The position numbers and the translations under genes were made by a program. Shown one piece after another: positions 48,315 through 56,887 of a DNA stretch of 64,000 bases; the first letter of the stretch is position 1; each line of letters opens with the position of its first letter. The notes below the pieces were generated by a model. The model did no database searches, was not told the DNA's origin, and worked only from the letters and a program-made list of their open reading frames with translations. This DNA is from Acidimicrobium ferrooxidans DSM 10331 (GTDB lineage: Bacteria > Actinomycetota > Acidimicrobiia > Acidimicrobiales > Acidimicrobiaceae): assembly GCF_000023265.1 (NCBI RefSeq), contig NC_013124.1, forward strand, positions 1,864,001-1,928,000. The letters run 5' to 3'.

Positions 48315-49153
48315 CGAGGAGCCCTCCCGCCGATCCAATAGCCAGCGACCATCAACCCTCCCAAACCGAACACGATCGCAACGAGTCCCTCCGTGACCGG
48401 CCCGACATGACCAAGACCCGCGCCGCCGCGATCATTCGGCGCGTGGAGGTACTCGACGTAGCGAACCACGTCGGCGACCTCCTGGTTCGACAGCGTGCCG
48501 GGGCCGAACCGTGGCATGTTGCCAGGGCCGGTTCGAATCGCCTCGGCAACTTGCGTCGGGGTGGCCGGATAGAGCGACGGGGCGAACACGTTGTTCGCGA
48601 GGGCATCGCCCACACCCGTGATCGTGTGACAGGCGGCACAATCCTCCGAGAAGAGGAACTCACCTCGGGATATGTTGGCCGCCTTCAGATTGACGCTCGG
48701 AATGCCAGGACCCCCCGGCGCCAACGACACGATGTACGAGGCGATCGCCTCGGCCTGCTGGTTGGTGAGGCGGGGCGGCTTCTCGATCGCCTGCGTCGTC
48801 GGATCGGCGAGCGGCATGCGGCCGGTCGTGATCCAGAAGTCCACCGTGGCGGCTCCGAGGCCCTGCAAGTTCGGCGCACGCGTCGACCCTTGCGCGTCCA
48901 CACCGTGGCACGTCTCACAGTCCTCAGCGAAGAGCGCTTGCCCCTCGGGAATCAGACGCTTCGGAGGGTTCACGTACACGATCGGTGAACCACCCGACGA
49001 GCCGCCGGAGTTCGGTGCCTGCGCCAGTGCCGTCGACGGGGCCGCCACCATGGCCACGGCAGCGAGCGTGCCAAGGCCGGCGACACCAGCGATCGCCGAC
49101 AGCACGCGCGGTCGTCGCAGCGAACCCTTGCTCAACCAACCCACCGAGTTCAC
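48311..49153 (-). CDS. qcrC: Cytochrome bc1-type complex, di-haem cytochrome c subunit
   Basis: Di-haem cytochrome c of 280 residues replacing both cytochrome c1 and soluble cytochrome c. An N-terminal export signal/anchor (about 15-45) ends in STALAQA; haem c sites are CETCH and CAACH; distal Met ligands are likely in GRMPL and NMPRFG. A C-terminal membrane helix (VAIVFGLGGLMVAGYWIGG) anchors it. The start is uncertain: GTG at 49153 follows GAGGAAG, while GTGs at 49171 and 49144 are alternatives. Confidence 0.94.
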   Translation of the reverse strand: MNSVGWLSKGSLRRPRVLSAIAGVAGLGTLAAVAMVAAPSTALAQAPNSGGSSGGSPIVYVNPPKRLIPEGQALFAEDCETCHGVDAQGSTRAPNLQGLGAATVDFWITTGRMPLADPTTQAIEKPPRLTNQQAEAIASYIVSLAPGGPGIPSVNLKAANISRGEFLFSEDCAACHTITGVGDALANNVFAPSLYPATPTQVAEAIRTGPGNMPRFGPGTLSNQEVADVVRYVEYLHAPNDRGGAGLGHVGPVTEGLVAIVFGLGGLMVAGYWIGGRAPR

Positions 49154-49171
49154 TCCCTTCCTCGGACGCAC

Positions 49172-49768
49172 CTAGTGCACCAGGAACAGGCACGCAAAGA
49201 GCGCGACCCACACCACATCGACGAAGTGCCAGTAGTACGACAGCGCCTGGAACCCAGGGAGATGTCGACGTCCCCCCTTGACGCCTCGCAGGCGCAGCAG
49301 CAAGAACAACATGGCGACGAGGCCCACGATCACGTGCAGTCCGTGGATCCCCGACATCACGTAGAACAGCGACCCGTAGGCATTGGTCTGCGGACCGAAG
49401 GTCAAGGTGGCCCACTCCACCGCCTGGTTCGCGATGAAGGACCCACCCATGACGAAGGTGAGCGCCACCCACCACATCGCCGCACGGGGCCGATCGTGCT
49501 CCGCCTCGAACAAGGCCTTCTGCATGGTGACGCTCGACAGCAGCAAGATCGTGGTGAAGATCGCCGACTGCACCGTGTCGAGGTGCGTGCCCGCGGGTGG
49601 CCACGGCGAGCCGACGTGTGCTCGGATCGTGAAGTAGGCGGCGAAGAGGCCACTGAAGAACATCAGCTCGGATCCGAGCCACACCATCGTGCCCACACCG
49701 AGCAACGACGGTTTCGAGAACCTGATCGGCTCCCGCCGTGGCGCGCCAGCTAGCGTCGCCTCGACCAT
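49172..49768 (-). CDS. ctaE: Cytochrome c oxidase subunit III
   Basis: Structural oxidase subunit of 198 residues with five membrane helices, the short bacterial form. LGSELMFFSGLFAAYFTIR has the conserved Glu, and SGIHGLHVIVGL and YYWHFVDVVWVALF contain the conserved His residues. The ATG at 49768 follows GGAGGG; an in-frame TTG eight codons upstream is unlikely. It is the first respiratory gene in the block and lies 27 bases after the HelD gene. Confidence 0.96.
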   Translation of the reverse strand: MVEATLAGAPRREPIRFSKPSLLGVGTMVWLGSELMFFSGLFAAYFTIRAHVGSPWPPAGTHLDTVQSAIFTTILLLSSVTMQKALFEAEHDRPRAAMWWVALTFVMGGSFIANQAVEWATLTFGPQTNAYGSLFYVMSGIHGLHVIVGLVAMLFLLLRLRGVKGGRRHLPGFQALSYYWHFVDVVWVALFACLFLVH

Positions 49769-49795
49769 GAACGCACCCTCCAGCCCACTCAAGCC

Positions 49796-51916
49796 TCACC
49801 CATCTGCGAGTGCCTCGTGGAGCCAGGAGGGAGCCGACGCTGCTGCACACAGCACGACGTGCTGCGTCGCTCGCGTCAACGCGACGTAGATCGACCGCTC
49901 TCCCGTCGGTCCCTTCGCAAGGGCCGCCGCATCGAGCACGACTACCGCGTCGAACTCCATCCCCCGAATCCCAGGCACATCCGTCACTCTGATCGTATCG
50001 AGGTCGCCGAGTCGAGACAAAATCGAGCCGATACCCCCCACTGTGTTCTCGGCGACGGAGGGGTCGAGGACGAGTGCGACGGAGTGCACCTCGTTCGCGA
50101 GCGTCCGCACGCGAGCGAGCGCGAACTCGACCACGTTCTCGCCAAGATCGTCGATCAGCTCCACGGCCCCAGGGGTCCGACGGAGCACGACCTCGGCACC
50201 TTGGTCATCGCCGAGGATGCGCTCACGGAGGCGAGCGACCGCTCGTCCGATACGCGCAGGCGAGCGATAGTTCACGCGCAGCTGCTCGATCGACACATCC
50301 TTCAGGCGCAGCTGCTCGATGACGGCGCTCCACGGCTGGACCCCCCACGGGGCCAGCGACTGCGCCCGGTCTCCGACGAGTGTGATCGATGAGCCCGACA
50401 GCCGCCGGCGTATGGCTCGAGCGGCCATCGGGCTCACATCTTGGGCCTCGTCGACCACGACGTGTCCGAAGACCCGCCCCTCGTGGGTGCCGAGCAGGCT
50501 GTCGAGCTCGTCGAGCAGCGGCACGTCCTCGACCTCCCACACGTGCCGAGAGGGATCCTCCCCCGGCTCGAGCGCAAGGAGAGCAGCCTCGTCGGCACTC
50601 AAGACGCCACGCGTGGCCGATGCCAGCAGAGCTGGACGCGCGCGCATGTCATAGAGCACCTCCTCGGCGCTCAGACGGGGCCACAGCCGTGCCATCACCC
50701 GCTGGAAGGCCTCGAGATGGCGGATCTCCTGGCGCACTTCGCGCACGATGTCCTCGTCCGAGTCATCCGGGAAGCGGGGAGGCCAATCTGCCCCAGGACC
50801 GAACAGCGCCACGACTCGGTCGTCACCACCCCACGCCTCCCTGATCAGCGGCCCGCCTTGGAGGACCGCGTGTGCGAGCGCGTCGAGGAGCGCATCTTCG
50901 ACCGAGCGACGCCGCTGGTTGTGGCCCCCGCGCACGGATCGAGTCGCAGCGATCGCGCGACGTGAGAGCTCGGGCGTCACGGTCAGCACACGAGATCCGA
51001 ACGGGATCTCGATACGATGGCGGAGCGGACGCTCACGATCGCGAACCGCCCTGGCCAGAACCTTCACCATGCGCGGGCTTCCTCGCAGTGCGCGCGATTC
51101 GGGCGTCGAGTCCGTATCGCCAACAAGCGTCCCCGGTCGCAGTGATGCCAATGACCGCAGCTCGACCCCACTCTCGCCGAGCGAAGGCAAGACGTCGCGC
51201 ACGTAGAGCACGAACCCAGGGGTCGGTCCGACCACGAGCAGCCCCTGGTGTTCGAGCCGCCACCGATAGGTGTAGAGCAGGTACGCCGCTCGATGCAGCG
51301 CGACGGCGGTCTTGCCGGTGCCTGGCGAGCCTTCCACCAAGAGCGCGTGGCCAAGAGGTCGTCGAATGAGTTCGTCCTGGTCGGCTTGGATCGTAGCGAC
51401 GATGTCGACCATCTGAGCTCCGCGCGGTCGCTCGAGCGCTGCGTAGAGCGCGGTCGGTCCGGCAGTCACATCCTCGCTGCCACGCCCCGACAACACCTCG
51501 AGCTCGAGCCGACGCAGCTCGCCGTGTTCCACCGCGAGGTGCCACCGACGCTCCACGCCCATCGGCACCTGTGCCGTCGCTCGGTAGAACGGTTCGGCGA
51601 CCGGAGCGCGCCAGTCGACGACGAGTGGATCGCCGTGCTCGTCCGACAGGGAGACCCGTCCAATGTGGAACCGCTCCTCGTCGTCGCGGTCGAGTCGTCC
51701 GAAGACCAAGGCGTGGTCACCAAGTTCGAGGGCCTCGAGTCGACGCAGCGCATTCTCCACGAAGACGTCTCGCTCGAGCCGAGCCTGGTGCGTACCACCA
51801 CGCTCCTGGGCGAGCGCCTCTTCGAGCGAGCGCTCGACCCCTCCCCGAACCGCGCCAAGCCGCCGATAGGCCAGCTCGACGAAGCGCCGCTCCTCTTCGA
51901 ACGCCTCGTCGACCAC
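49796..51916 (-). CDS. HelD-type UvrD/Rep-like helicase (RNA polymerase recycling factor)
   Basis: SF1-like protein of 706 residues. An N-terminal antiparallel coiled coil (about 1-65, FEEERRFVELAYRRLGAV) precedes a split motor: Walker A GSPGTGKTAVALHRA (near residue 205), Walker B VVVDEAQDVSPMA (near 490), NYRSPARI and VALTRATQHVV. This layout fits HelD, which pulls stalled or rifampicin-bound RNA polymerase off DNA, rather than UvrD or PcrA, which lack such an N-terminus. The GTG at 51916 follows AGGAGG. It is divergent from hemE and runs into the respiratory operon. Confidence 0.82.
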   Translation of the reverse strand: MVDEAFEEERRFVELAYRRLGAVRGGVERSLEEALAQERGGTHQARLERDVFVENALRRLEALELGDHALVFGRLDRDDEERFHIGRVSLSDEHGDPLVVDWRAPVAEPFYRATAQVPMGVERRWHLAVEHGELRRLELEVLSGRGSEDVTAGPTALYAALERPRGAQMVDIVATIQADQDELIRRPLGHALLVEGSPGTGKTAVALHRAAYLLYTYRWRLEHQGLLVVGPTPGFVLYVRDVLPSLGESGVELRSLASLRPGTLVGDTDSTPESRALRGSPRMVKVLARAVRDRERPLRHRIEIPFGSRVLTVTPELSRRAIAATRSVRGGHNQRRRSVEDALLDALAHAVLQGGPLIREAWGGDDRVVALFGPGADWPPRFPDDSDEDIVREVRQEIRHLEAFQRVMARLWPRLSAEEVLYDMRARPALLASATRGVLSADEAALLALEPGEDPSRHVWEVEDVPLLDELDSLLGTHEGRVFGHVVVDEAQDVSPMAARAIRRRLSGSSITLVGDRAQSLAPWGVQPWSAVIEQLRLKDVSIEQLRVNYRSPARIGRAVARLRERILGDDQGAEVVLRRTPGAVELIDDLGENVVEFALARVRTLANEVHSVALVLDPSVAENTVGGIGSILSRLGDLDTIRVTDVPGIRGMEFDAVVVLDAAALAKGPTGERSIYVALTRATQHVVLCAAASAPSWLHEALADG

Positions 51917-51931
51917 GCGGCCCCACCCTCC

Positions 51932-51956
51932 TAGACTCGGGAGCACTTCAGTCTAT
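51932..51956. promoter_or_regulatory. Opposed -10 elements, hemE and HelD genes
   Basis: TAGACT at 51932-51937 (plus, for hemE) and its exact inverted copy at 51951-51956 (minus-strand TAGACT, for the HelD gene) are 13 bases apart. Each would start transcription near 51944, in the middle. A TCGACC 17 bases before the plus copy is a fair -35. Confidence 0.5.
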
Positions 51957-53025
51957 GGCCTCACCCGTGCACTCACCTGAGCCAGCGCTCCTCGCGGCGC
52001 TTGCCCGTCGGCCCGGTCACCACGTTCCCGTTTGGTTCATGCGCCAGGCTGGTCGCTCCCTCCCCGAGTACCGCGCAGTGCGCGGCGTGGAGTCCATCCT
52101 CACGGTCCTCGAGGATCCCGAACTGGCCGCGACGATCACCCTGCAGCCCGTCGAGCGCTACCACGTCGATGCGGCCATTCTGTACAGCGACATCATGGCA
52201 CCGCTCGCCGCAGCAGGGGTCGGGGTGGACATCGTGCCGGGCCTAGGTCCGACGTTCGACCCGCCGATCCGTGCACGCAGCGACCTTGCACGTCTCGACC
52301 GGTTCCACCCCGAAGCGCTCGAGGCCATGGCGTCAACGGTCCGGCTCGTCACCGCCGCCTCCCCCGTGCCGCTGATCGGGTTCGCCGGCGGACCCTTCAC
52401 CGTGGCGAGCTACCTCATCGAAGGTCGCCCCTCGCGTGACTACAGCGCCACAAAGCGGCTGATGCTCGCCGATGCCGGCCTGTTCGCCGCCCTCCTCGAG
52501 CGCCTGACCGACATCGCTGCGGCCAGTATCGCCGTCCAAGTCGAGGCGGGCGCAAGTGCGGTCCAGATCTTCGACTCCTGGGCCGGAGCCCTGTCCGGAC
52601 CAGCCTTTCGGGACCACGTCGCCCGCCACCTCCGGCGCCTCGCAGCCGTCATCGGCGAGCTCGGCGTTCCGTCCATCTACTTCTCGGTCGGCACGGCGCA
52701 CCTCGAGGCCGACATCTGCGAACTCGGCTTCGACGCCGTCGGGATCGACTGGCGCGTTGACCTCGAAGGGTTCGCGACTCGCCACGGGAGCCGGCTCGCA
52801 CTCCAGGGGAACCTCGACCCCGCATATGTCTTGGCCCCCGTCGATGTCGTCCTCGCCGAGGCACGAGCGGTCCTCACCGCCTCGGCTCCCGCGCCTGGCT
52901 ATGTCTTCAATCTCGGCCATGGCGTCCTGCCCGAATCCGATCCCGACGTTCTCGCCCGCGTCGTCGACCTCGTGCACGACGAGGGCACCCGGCTGCGGAC
53001 GAACGCGCTGGAGGCGACTTCGTGA
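51955..53025 (+). CDS. hemE: Uroporphyrinogen decarboxylase
   Basis: Haem-pathway enzyme of 356 residues that decarboxylates uroporphyrinogen III to coproporphyrinogen III. It has the N-terminal signature VWFMRQAGRSLPEYR with catalytic Arg residues, the Asp-bearing LYSDIMAPL, GFAGGPFTVASYLIEG and a late GNLDPAYVLAP and NLGHGVLPE. No Shine-Dalgarno is obvious; the ATG at 51955 begins at the first codon with family similarity. The stop overlaps the next gene as GTGA. Confidence 0.97.
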   Translation: MASPVHSPEPALLAALARRPGHHVPVWFMRQAGRSLPEYRAVRGVESILTVLEDPELAATITLQPVERYHVDAAILYSDIMAPLAAAGVGVDIVPGLGPTFDPPIRARSDLARLDRFHPEALEAMASTVRLVTAASPVPLIGFAGGPFTVASYLIEGRPSRDYSATKRLMLADAGLFAALLERLTDIAAASIAVQVEAGASAVQIFDSWAGALSGPAFRDHVARHLRRLAAVIGELGVPSIYFSVGTAHLEADICELGFDAVGIDWRVDLEGFATRHGSRLALQGNLDPAYVLAPVDVVLAEARAVLTASAPAPGYVFNLGHGVLPESDPDVLARVVDLVHDEGTRLRTNALEATS

Positions 53026-54365
53026 ACGTCATCGTCGTCGGGGGAGGCATCAGCGGACTTGCGGCTGCATGGGAGGCGGCGCGCCACGGTGCATCCGTCA
53101 TGCTCCTCGAGTCCTCCGACCGGCTCGGGGGCAAGCTCCTGACCTCACACGTCGGCGGCTCGCTCGTCGAACTCGGCCCTGATTCGCTCCTCACTCGCAC
53201 ACCGAGTGCCCTCGAACTCGTCGACTCGCTCGGACTCGACCTCGTGGCTCCCACAGCCAGCCGAGCTCTGCTCTGGTCGCGAGGTGCGCGCCGCCCCATC
53301 CCTCCAGGCCTCGTGCTCGGCGCACCACCGAACCTCGAACGTGCGCTCAGCTCGGATCTCGTCGGTCCCATCACTCGCCTTCGCGCCGCGTGGGGTGTGA
53401 TCGCGCGATCCCGGCGTGGCCACGAGACCGACGACCTCGGTCGACTCGCAGCGTGGCGTTGGGGGCGAACCTGGAGCGAACGACACATCGAGCCACTCGT
53501 CGGGGGAATCAACGCCAACACCATCGTGGGCCTGAGCGCCCGGGTGAGCGCACCCAGCATCCTCTCGATGCCGCCCAGCGGCCCACCAGCACCAGCCCCC
53601 TCCCGACCGACGCGCCCTGCGTTCGTCGCCCCTTCTGGAGGCCTCTCCACCCTCGTGGACGCCGTAGCGCAGGTCCTCGTGGACCTCGGCGTCGATGTGC
53701 GCTCCTCCACCTCGGTCACCGAACTCGCTCCGGCCCCTCACGGCACCGCCGTCACCACCTCCGACGGCAGCTCGTTCAGCGCTGATGCCGTCGTCCTCGC
53801 TGTACCGGCCTTCCGTGCGGCCGAGATCCTTGCGGCCTCAGCGCCCGAAGCCAGCCTCCTGCTTCGCGGGATTCGCTACGCATCCGTCAGCGTCCTGGCC
53901 CTCTCGATCGCGCCGACGCTCGCGCCGTCGCTCAAGGGCGTCGCGGGGGTGCTCGTCGACCGACGCGAGGGTCTCATGACCACCGCCGTCTCGCTGGCGT
54001 CCGAGAAGTGGCCGCACTGGGCAGGGGACGACGCGTTGCTCCGCGTGTCGGCGGGCAACCTCCACGACGTGCGCCCGCTCGATCGGGACGACGATCGCCT
54101 GCGCGACGATCTCGTCGCCGAGGCCGAGGGCATCCTCGAGGCGACCCTCGAGATCCGCGATGCCCGACTCGCGAGATGGACGAACGCCTTCCCTCACTTC
54201 GCGCCGTGGCATCTCGATCTCGTGGAGCGAATCGATCGCGAACTGCGCGACGCACTGGGCTCGACCGTGGCGCTCGCCGGCGCGTGGCGTCGCGGGAGCG
54301 GCATCCCGACGTGCATCGCGAGCGGACGCGACGCTGCTCGAGCGACGATCAGCCGAGACAACTGA
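53022..54365 (+). CDS. hemY: Coproporphyrinogen/protoporphyrinogen oxidase (HemY/CgoX)
   Basis: FAD-dependent oxidase of 447 residues. The dinucleotide-binding start is VIVVGGGISGLAAAWEAARHG and the FAD-contact stretch is ESSDRLGGKLLT; FVAPSGGLSTLVDAV and the C-terminal LAGAWRRGSGIPTCIASG are typical of HemY/CgoX. In actinobacteria this enzyme normally makes coproporphyrin III for the coproporphyrin-dependent route. The partner chdC/hemQ is not next to it. GTG start overlaps the hemE stop. Confidence 0.92.
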   Translation: MNVIVVGGGISGLAAAWEAARHGASVMLLESSDRLGGKLLTSHVGGSLVELGPDSLLTRTPSALELVDSLGLDLVAPTASRALLWSRGARRPIPPGLVLGAPPNLERALSSDLVGPITRLRAAWGVIARSRRGHETDDLGRLAAWRWGRTWSERHIEPLVGGINANTIVGLSARVSAPSILSMPPSGPPAPAPSRPTRPAFVAPSGGLSTLVDAVAQVLVDLGVDVRSSTSVTELAPAPHGTAVTTSDGSSFSADAVVLAVPAFRAAEILAASAPEASLLLRGIRYASVSVLALSIAPTLAPSLKGVAGVLVDRREGLMTTAVSLASEKWPHWAGDDALLRVSAGNLHDVRPLDRDDDRLRDDLVAEAEGILEATLEIRDARLARWTNAFPHFAPWHLDLVERIDRELRDALGSTVALAGAWRRGSGIPTCIASGRDAARATISRDN

Positions 54366-54373
54366 CCGCGCCG

Positions 54374-55450
54374 TCAGGCCTCCGACCGCTCGGCCACCCC
54401 GGCCGCATCAAAGGTCGCCATCTCCGCGAGGATGCGCGCCGCGGACCGCACCAGCGGGATCGCCAGCGCCGCACCCGAGCCCTCACCGAGACGCAAATCC
54501 AGATCGAGCAGGGGACGCAGACCGAGATGCTCGAGTGCCGCCGTTGCGCCGGGTTCGACCGATCGATGCCCGGCGATCACAAAGTCAGCCGCCACGGGAT
54601 CAATCCCTGCCGCGACCAGCGTGCCAGCGAGCGAGATCACCCCATCGACCACCACCGGGATCCGCACATCCATCGCGCCGAGCACTACGCCAGCGATGAC
54701 TGCGATCTCGCCACCGCCGAGCTCCGCCAAGACGCTCATGGGATCCGTGGGCGGGCCGGATCGTGCGAGGGACCGCTCGATGACCTCGATCTTGCGAGCC
54801 AGTTGCGCATCGTCGATGCCGGTTCCACGACCCGTGACCGCAGCGGGTGGCCTGCCCGTCAGCGCCGCGATCACCGCAGCGCTCGGCGTCGTGTTGCCGA
54901 TGCCCATGTCGCCGGTGGCAACCAGGTCGATGCCGTAGGCGTGCAGGCTCGACACCAGCGCGCGGCCAGCCTCGACCAGTGCGCGAGCGTCATCGAGATC
55001 GAGTGCGGCTTCTTGGGCGATGTTGCCCGTCACGCGCCGTCGTGCGACGTCGAGGAGAGCTGGGTGGCGCTCCAGCTCCGTCGCAACACCAGCATCCACC
55101 ACCACCACCGACGCGCCGACCTCGCGCGCCAGCACGCTGATGGCAGCGCCTCCAGCGAGGAAGTTCGCGACCATCTGCGCCGTGACGTCCCTCGGCCAGG
55201 GGGTCACGCCCTCGTCGACGACGCCATGATCGCACGCCGCGACGACGATAGCAGGACGGCGCGGCACCGGCGGGGGGTCGACCCCAGCGATGCCGGCAAG
55301 CTGGGCGCCGAGGTCTTCGAGCACGCCGAGTGAGCCTGCCGGCTTGGTCAGACGAAGGTGATGCGCCCTCGCCGCAGCCTCAGCGCGTTCGTCGCGCCCC
55401 TTGGCTGCGGATCGCGTGGCGTCCACCCCACGATCGGTCGGCGCGCGCAT
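54374..55450 (-). CDS. cobT: Nicotinate-nucleotide:dimethylbenzimidazole phosphoribosyltransferase
   Basis: Makes alpha-ribazole phosphate for the lower ligand of cobalamin, 358 residues. Visible: LTKPAGSLGVLEDL near residue 30, VAACDHGVVDEGVTPWP, FLAGGAAISVLAREVGA, TGDMGIGNTTPSAAV, GRGTGIDD and HRSVEPGA with the catalytic Glu region. The ATG at 55450 shares its base with the stop of the GtrA gene (TGATG). It fits the presence of a B12-dependent mutase and MeaB in this window. It converges on hemY with only 8 bases between. Confidence 0.94.
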   Translation of the reverse strand: MRAPTDRGVDATRSAAKGRDERAEAAARAHHLRLTKPAGSLGVLEDLGAQLAGIAGVDPPPVPRRPAIVVAACDHGVVDEGVTPWPRDVTAQMVANFLAGGAAISVLAREVGASVVVVDAGVATELERHPALLDVARRRVTGNIAQEAALDLDDARALVEAGRALVSSLHAYGIDLVATGDMGIGNTTPSAAVIAALTGRPPAAVTGRGTGIDDAQLARKIEVIERSLARSGPPTDPMSVLAELGGGEIAVIAGVVLGAMDVRIPVVVDGVISLAGTLVAAGIDPVAADFVIAGHRSVEPGATAALEHLGLRPLLDLDLRLGEGSGAALAIPLVRSAARILAEMATFDAAGVAERSEA

Positions 55451-55929
55451 CAAGCGACAGGGTCCGGGACCCGGGGAGTCCCAAACATGAACCGGCTGAA
55501 GATCACGTACTTGCCGACCCACACGACGCCGAAGGCGACGAGTGATGCGAGGTTGATGAGCACGGCATCGGTCAGGTGACCAACGTGGGCCGCCGAGGCG
55601 CGAGCCTGCGTCCACGCGACGGTCTCGATCGAAACCCACAGCCCGATGAAGGCCAGTGCCCAGAACGGGATGACCTCCTTCAGGAGGTGTGAGCGTCCCG
55701 ACTTGCCCCAAGCCCAGCGACGGTTGAGGTAGTACGAAGGGATGGCCGCAACGGCCGTCGCGACCACGTTGGAGGTCACGGCGGAAAACACGCGCATCAC
55801 ACCAAAGAGCAAGAACAGGATCGCCTGAGTAATCAGCACGGAAATGACCGAGGTCACGGCGTACTTGACCGACGCCGGACCAAACCGAGCGGTGATCGCG
55901 TCATTGAGGTGGAGTACGAGGGAGCGCAC
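55450..55929 (-). CDS. GtrA-family membrane protein
   Basis: A 159-residue protein with four membrane helices and the GtrA layout: ASVKYAVTSVISVLITQAIL, then SYYLNRRWAWGKSGRSH (the YxxNRxWxF-like signature), then two further helices. Such proteins flip or present polyprenyl-linked sugars for cell-surface glycosylation. It starts with GTG, six bases after a TAGGCT -10, so leaderless transcription is likely. Pairing with cobT is probably not functional. Confidence 0.85.
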   Translation of the reverse strand: MRSLVLHLNDAITARFGPASVKYAVTSVISVLITQAILFLLFGVMRVFSAVTSNVVATAVAAIPSYYLNRRWAWGKSGRSHLLKEVIPFWALAFIGLWVSIETVAWTQARASAAHVGHLTDAVLINLASLVAFGVVWVGKYVIFSRFMFGTPRVPDPVA

Positions 55930-55934
55930 GCGGC

Positions 55935-55941
55935 TAGCCTA
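55935..55941. promoter_or_regulatory. Shared bidirectional -10 heptamer, gtrA-like / tesB
   Basis: TAGCCTA: plus strand TAGCCT for tesB, minus strand TAGGCT for the GtrA gene, which starts six bases later (AGCCGC, GTG at 55929). Confidence 0.55.
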
Positions 55942-56004
55942 CCATCGAGTAGCCCGTCGTCGGCGACGCGTGATCGTACATCGATCGCATCGAAGGGATC
56001 GTTC

Positions 56005-56856
56005 ATGAGCGAGGCTTTGGAAGCGGTCCTTGACCTGCTCGATCTCGAGCCGATCGAGGTCAATATCTTTCGTGGACAGAGCCCGAAGGAGGACCGACAG
56101 CGCGTCTTCGGCGGTCAGGTTGCTGCACAGGCACTCGTCGCGGCTGGTCGCACAGTCGAGCGTGATCGAAGGGTCCATTCCCTCCACGCCTATTTCATTC
56201 GGCCCGGAGATCCGAACACACCGATCCTCTACGAGGTCGAGCGCATTCGCGATGGTGGGAGCTTCTCGACACGCCGAGCCATCGCCATCCAGCACGGTCG
56301 TGCCATCTTCGCCCTTTCCGCGTCGTTCCAGGTCCCCGAAGAGGGCCTCGAGCACCAGCTCTCGATGCCAGAGGTACCTGATCCCAGCGCCGTCGGGACG
56401 CTGGAGCAGCAGCTCGAGCCGTGGTCCTCGCAGGTACGGGAATGGCTCGACCGGCCGCGGCCCTTCGACATTCGCTTCGTCACGTTGCCGCCACTCGCCC
56501 GAGCCGAGGGGTCCCGCGAGCCAGTCCAACGGATCTGGCTCCGTGCCGACGGGAACGTCCCCGACGACCCCTTGCTGCACGCGTGCCTGTTCGCCTACGC
56601 CTCCGACATGACGCTGCTCGATACCGCCCTCATCCCGCACGGGTTGACCTGGTTCGACGGCACCATCTTCGGTGCCTCGCTCGACCACGCGATGTGGTTT
56701 CATCGCGAGGGCCGCGCCGACCAGTGGTTCCTCTACGACACCGTGAGCCCTACCTCCCAGCAGGGCCGAGGATTGGCCGAAGGCGCCATGTACGACCAAG
56801 CCGGCCGGCGGCTCCTTACCGTCATACAAGAGGGGCTGATCCGTCGGGTGCGCTGA
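56005..56856 (+). CDS. tesB: Acyl-CoA thioesterase II (TesB type)
   Basis: Double-hotdog thioesterase of 283 residues that hydrolyses medium- and long-chain acyl-CoA. It shows the first-repeat segment RVFGGQVAAQALVAAGRTV, HSLHAYFIRPGD, and in the second repeat YASDMTLLDTAL with the catalytic Asp and LDHAMWFHR. Residues around Gln and Thr of the E. coli triad are in place. AAGGGA precedes the ATG. Confidence 0.94.
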   Translation: MSEALEAVLDLLDLEPIEVNIFRGQSPKEDRQRVFGGQVAAQALVAAGRTVERDRRVHSLHAYFIRPGDPNTPILYEVERIRDGGSFSTRRAIAIQHGRAIFALSASFQVPEEGLEHQLSMPEVPDPSAVGTLEQQLEPWSSQVREWLDRPRPFDIRFVTLPPLARAEGSREPVQRIWLRADGNVPDDPLLHACLFAYASDMTLLDTALIPHGLTWFDGTIFGASLDHAMWFHREGRADQWFLYDTVSPTSQQGRGLAEGAMYDQAGRRLLTVIQEGLIRRVR

Positions 56857-56880
56857 AGCGGTCTGCCGCGCGCACCCGAC
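56843..56880. terminator. Hairpin between convergent tesB and gltA
   Basis: GTCGGGTGCGC pairs with GCGCACCCGAC (11 bp) and encloses an inner GCGG-TCTG-CCGC hairpin. It straddles the tesB stop and lies 8 bases beyond the gltA stop, so it can serve both genes. Confidence 0.6.
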
Positions 56881-56887
56881 GCCGATG

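Noticed and set aside
48914-49850. Minus-strand frame of about 308 codons across ctaE and qcrC
   Set aside because: It overlaps ctaE and qcrC on the same strand in the wrong frame; only the latter show family motifs.
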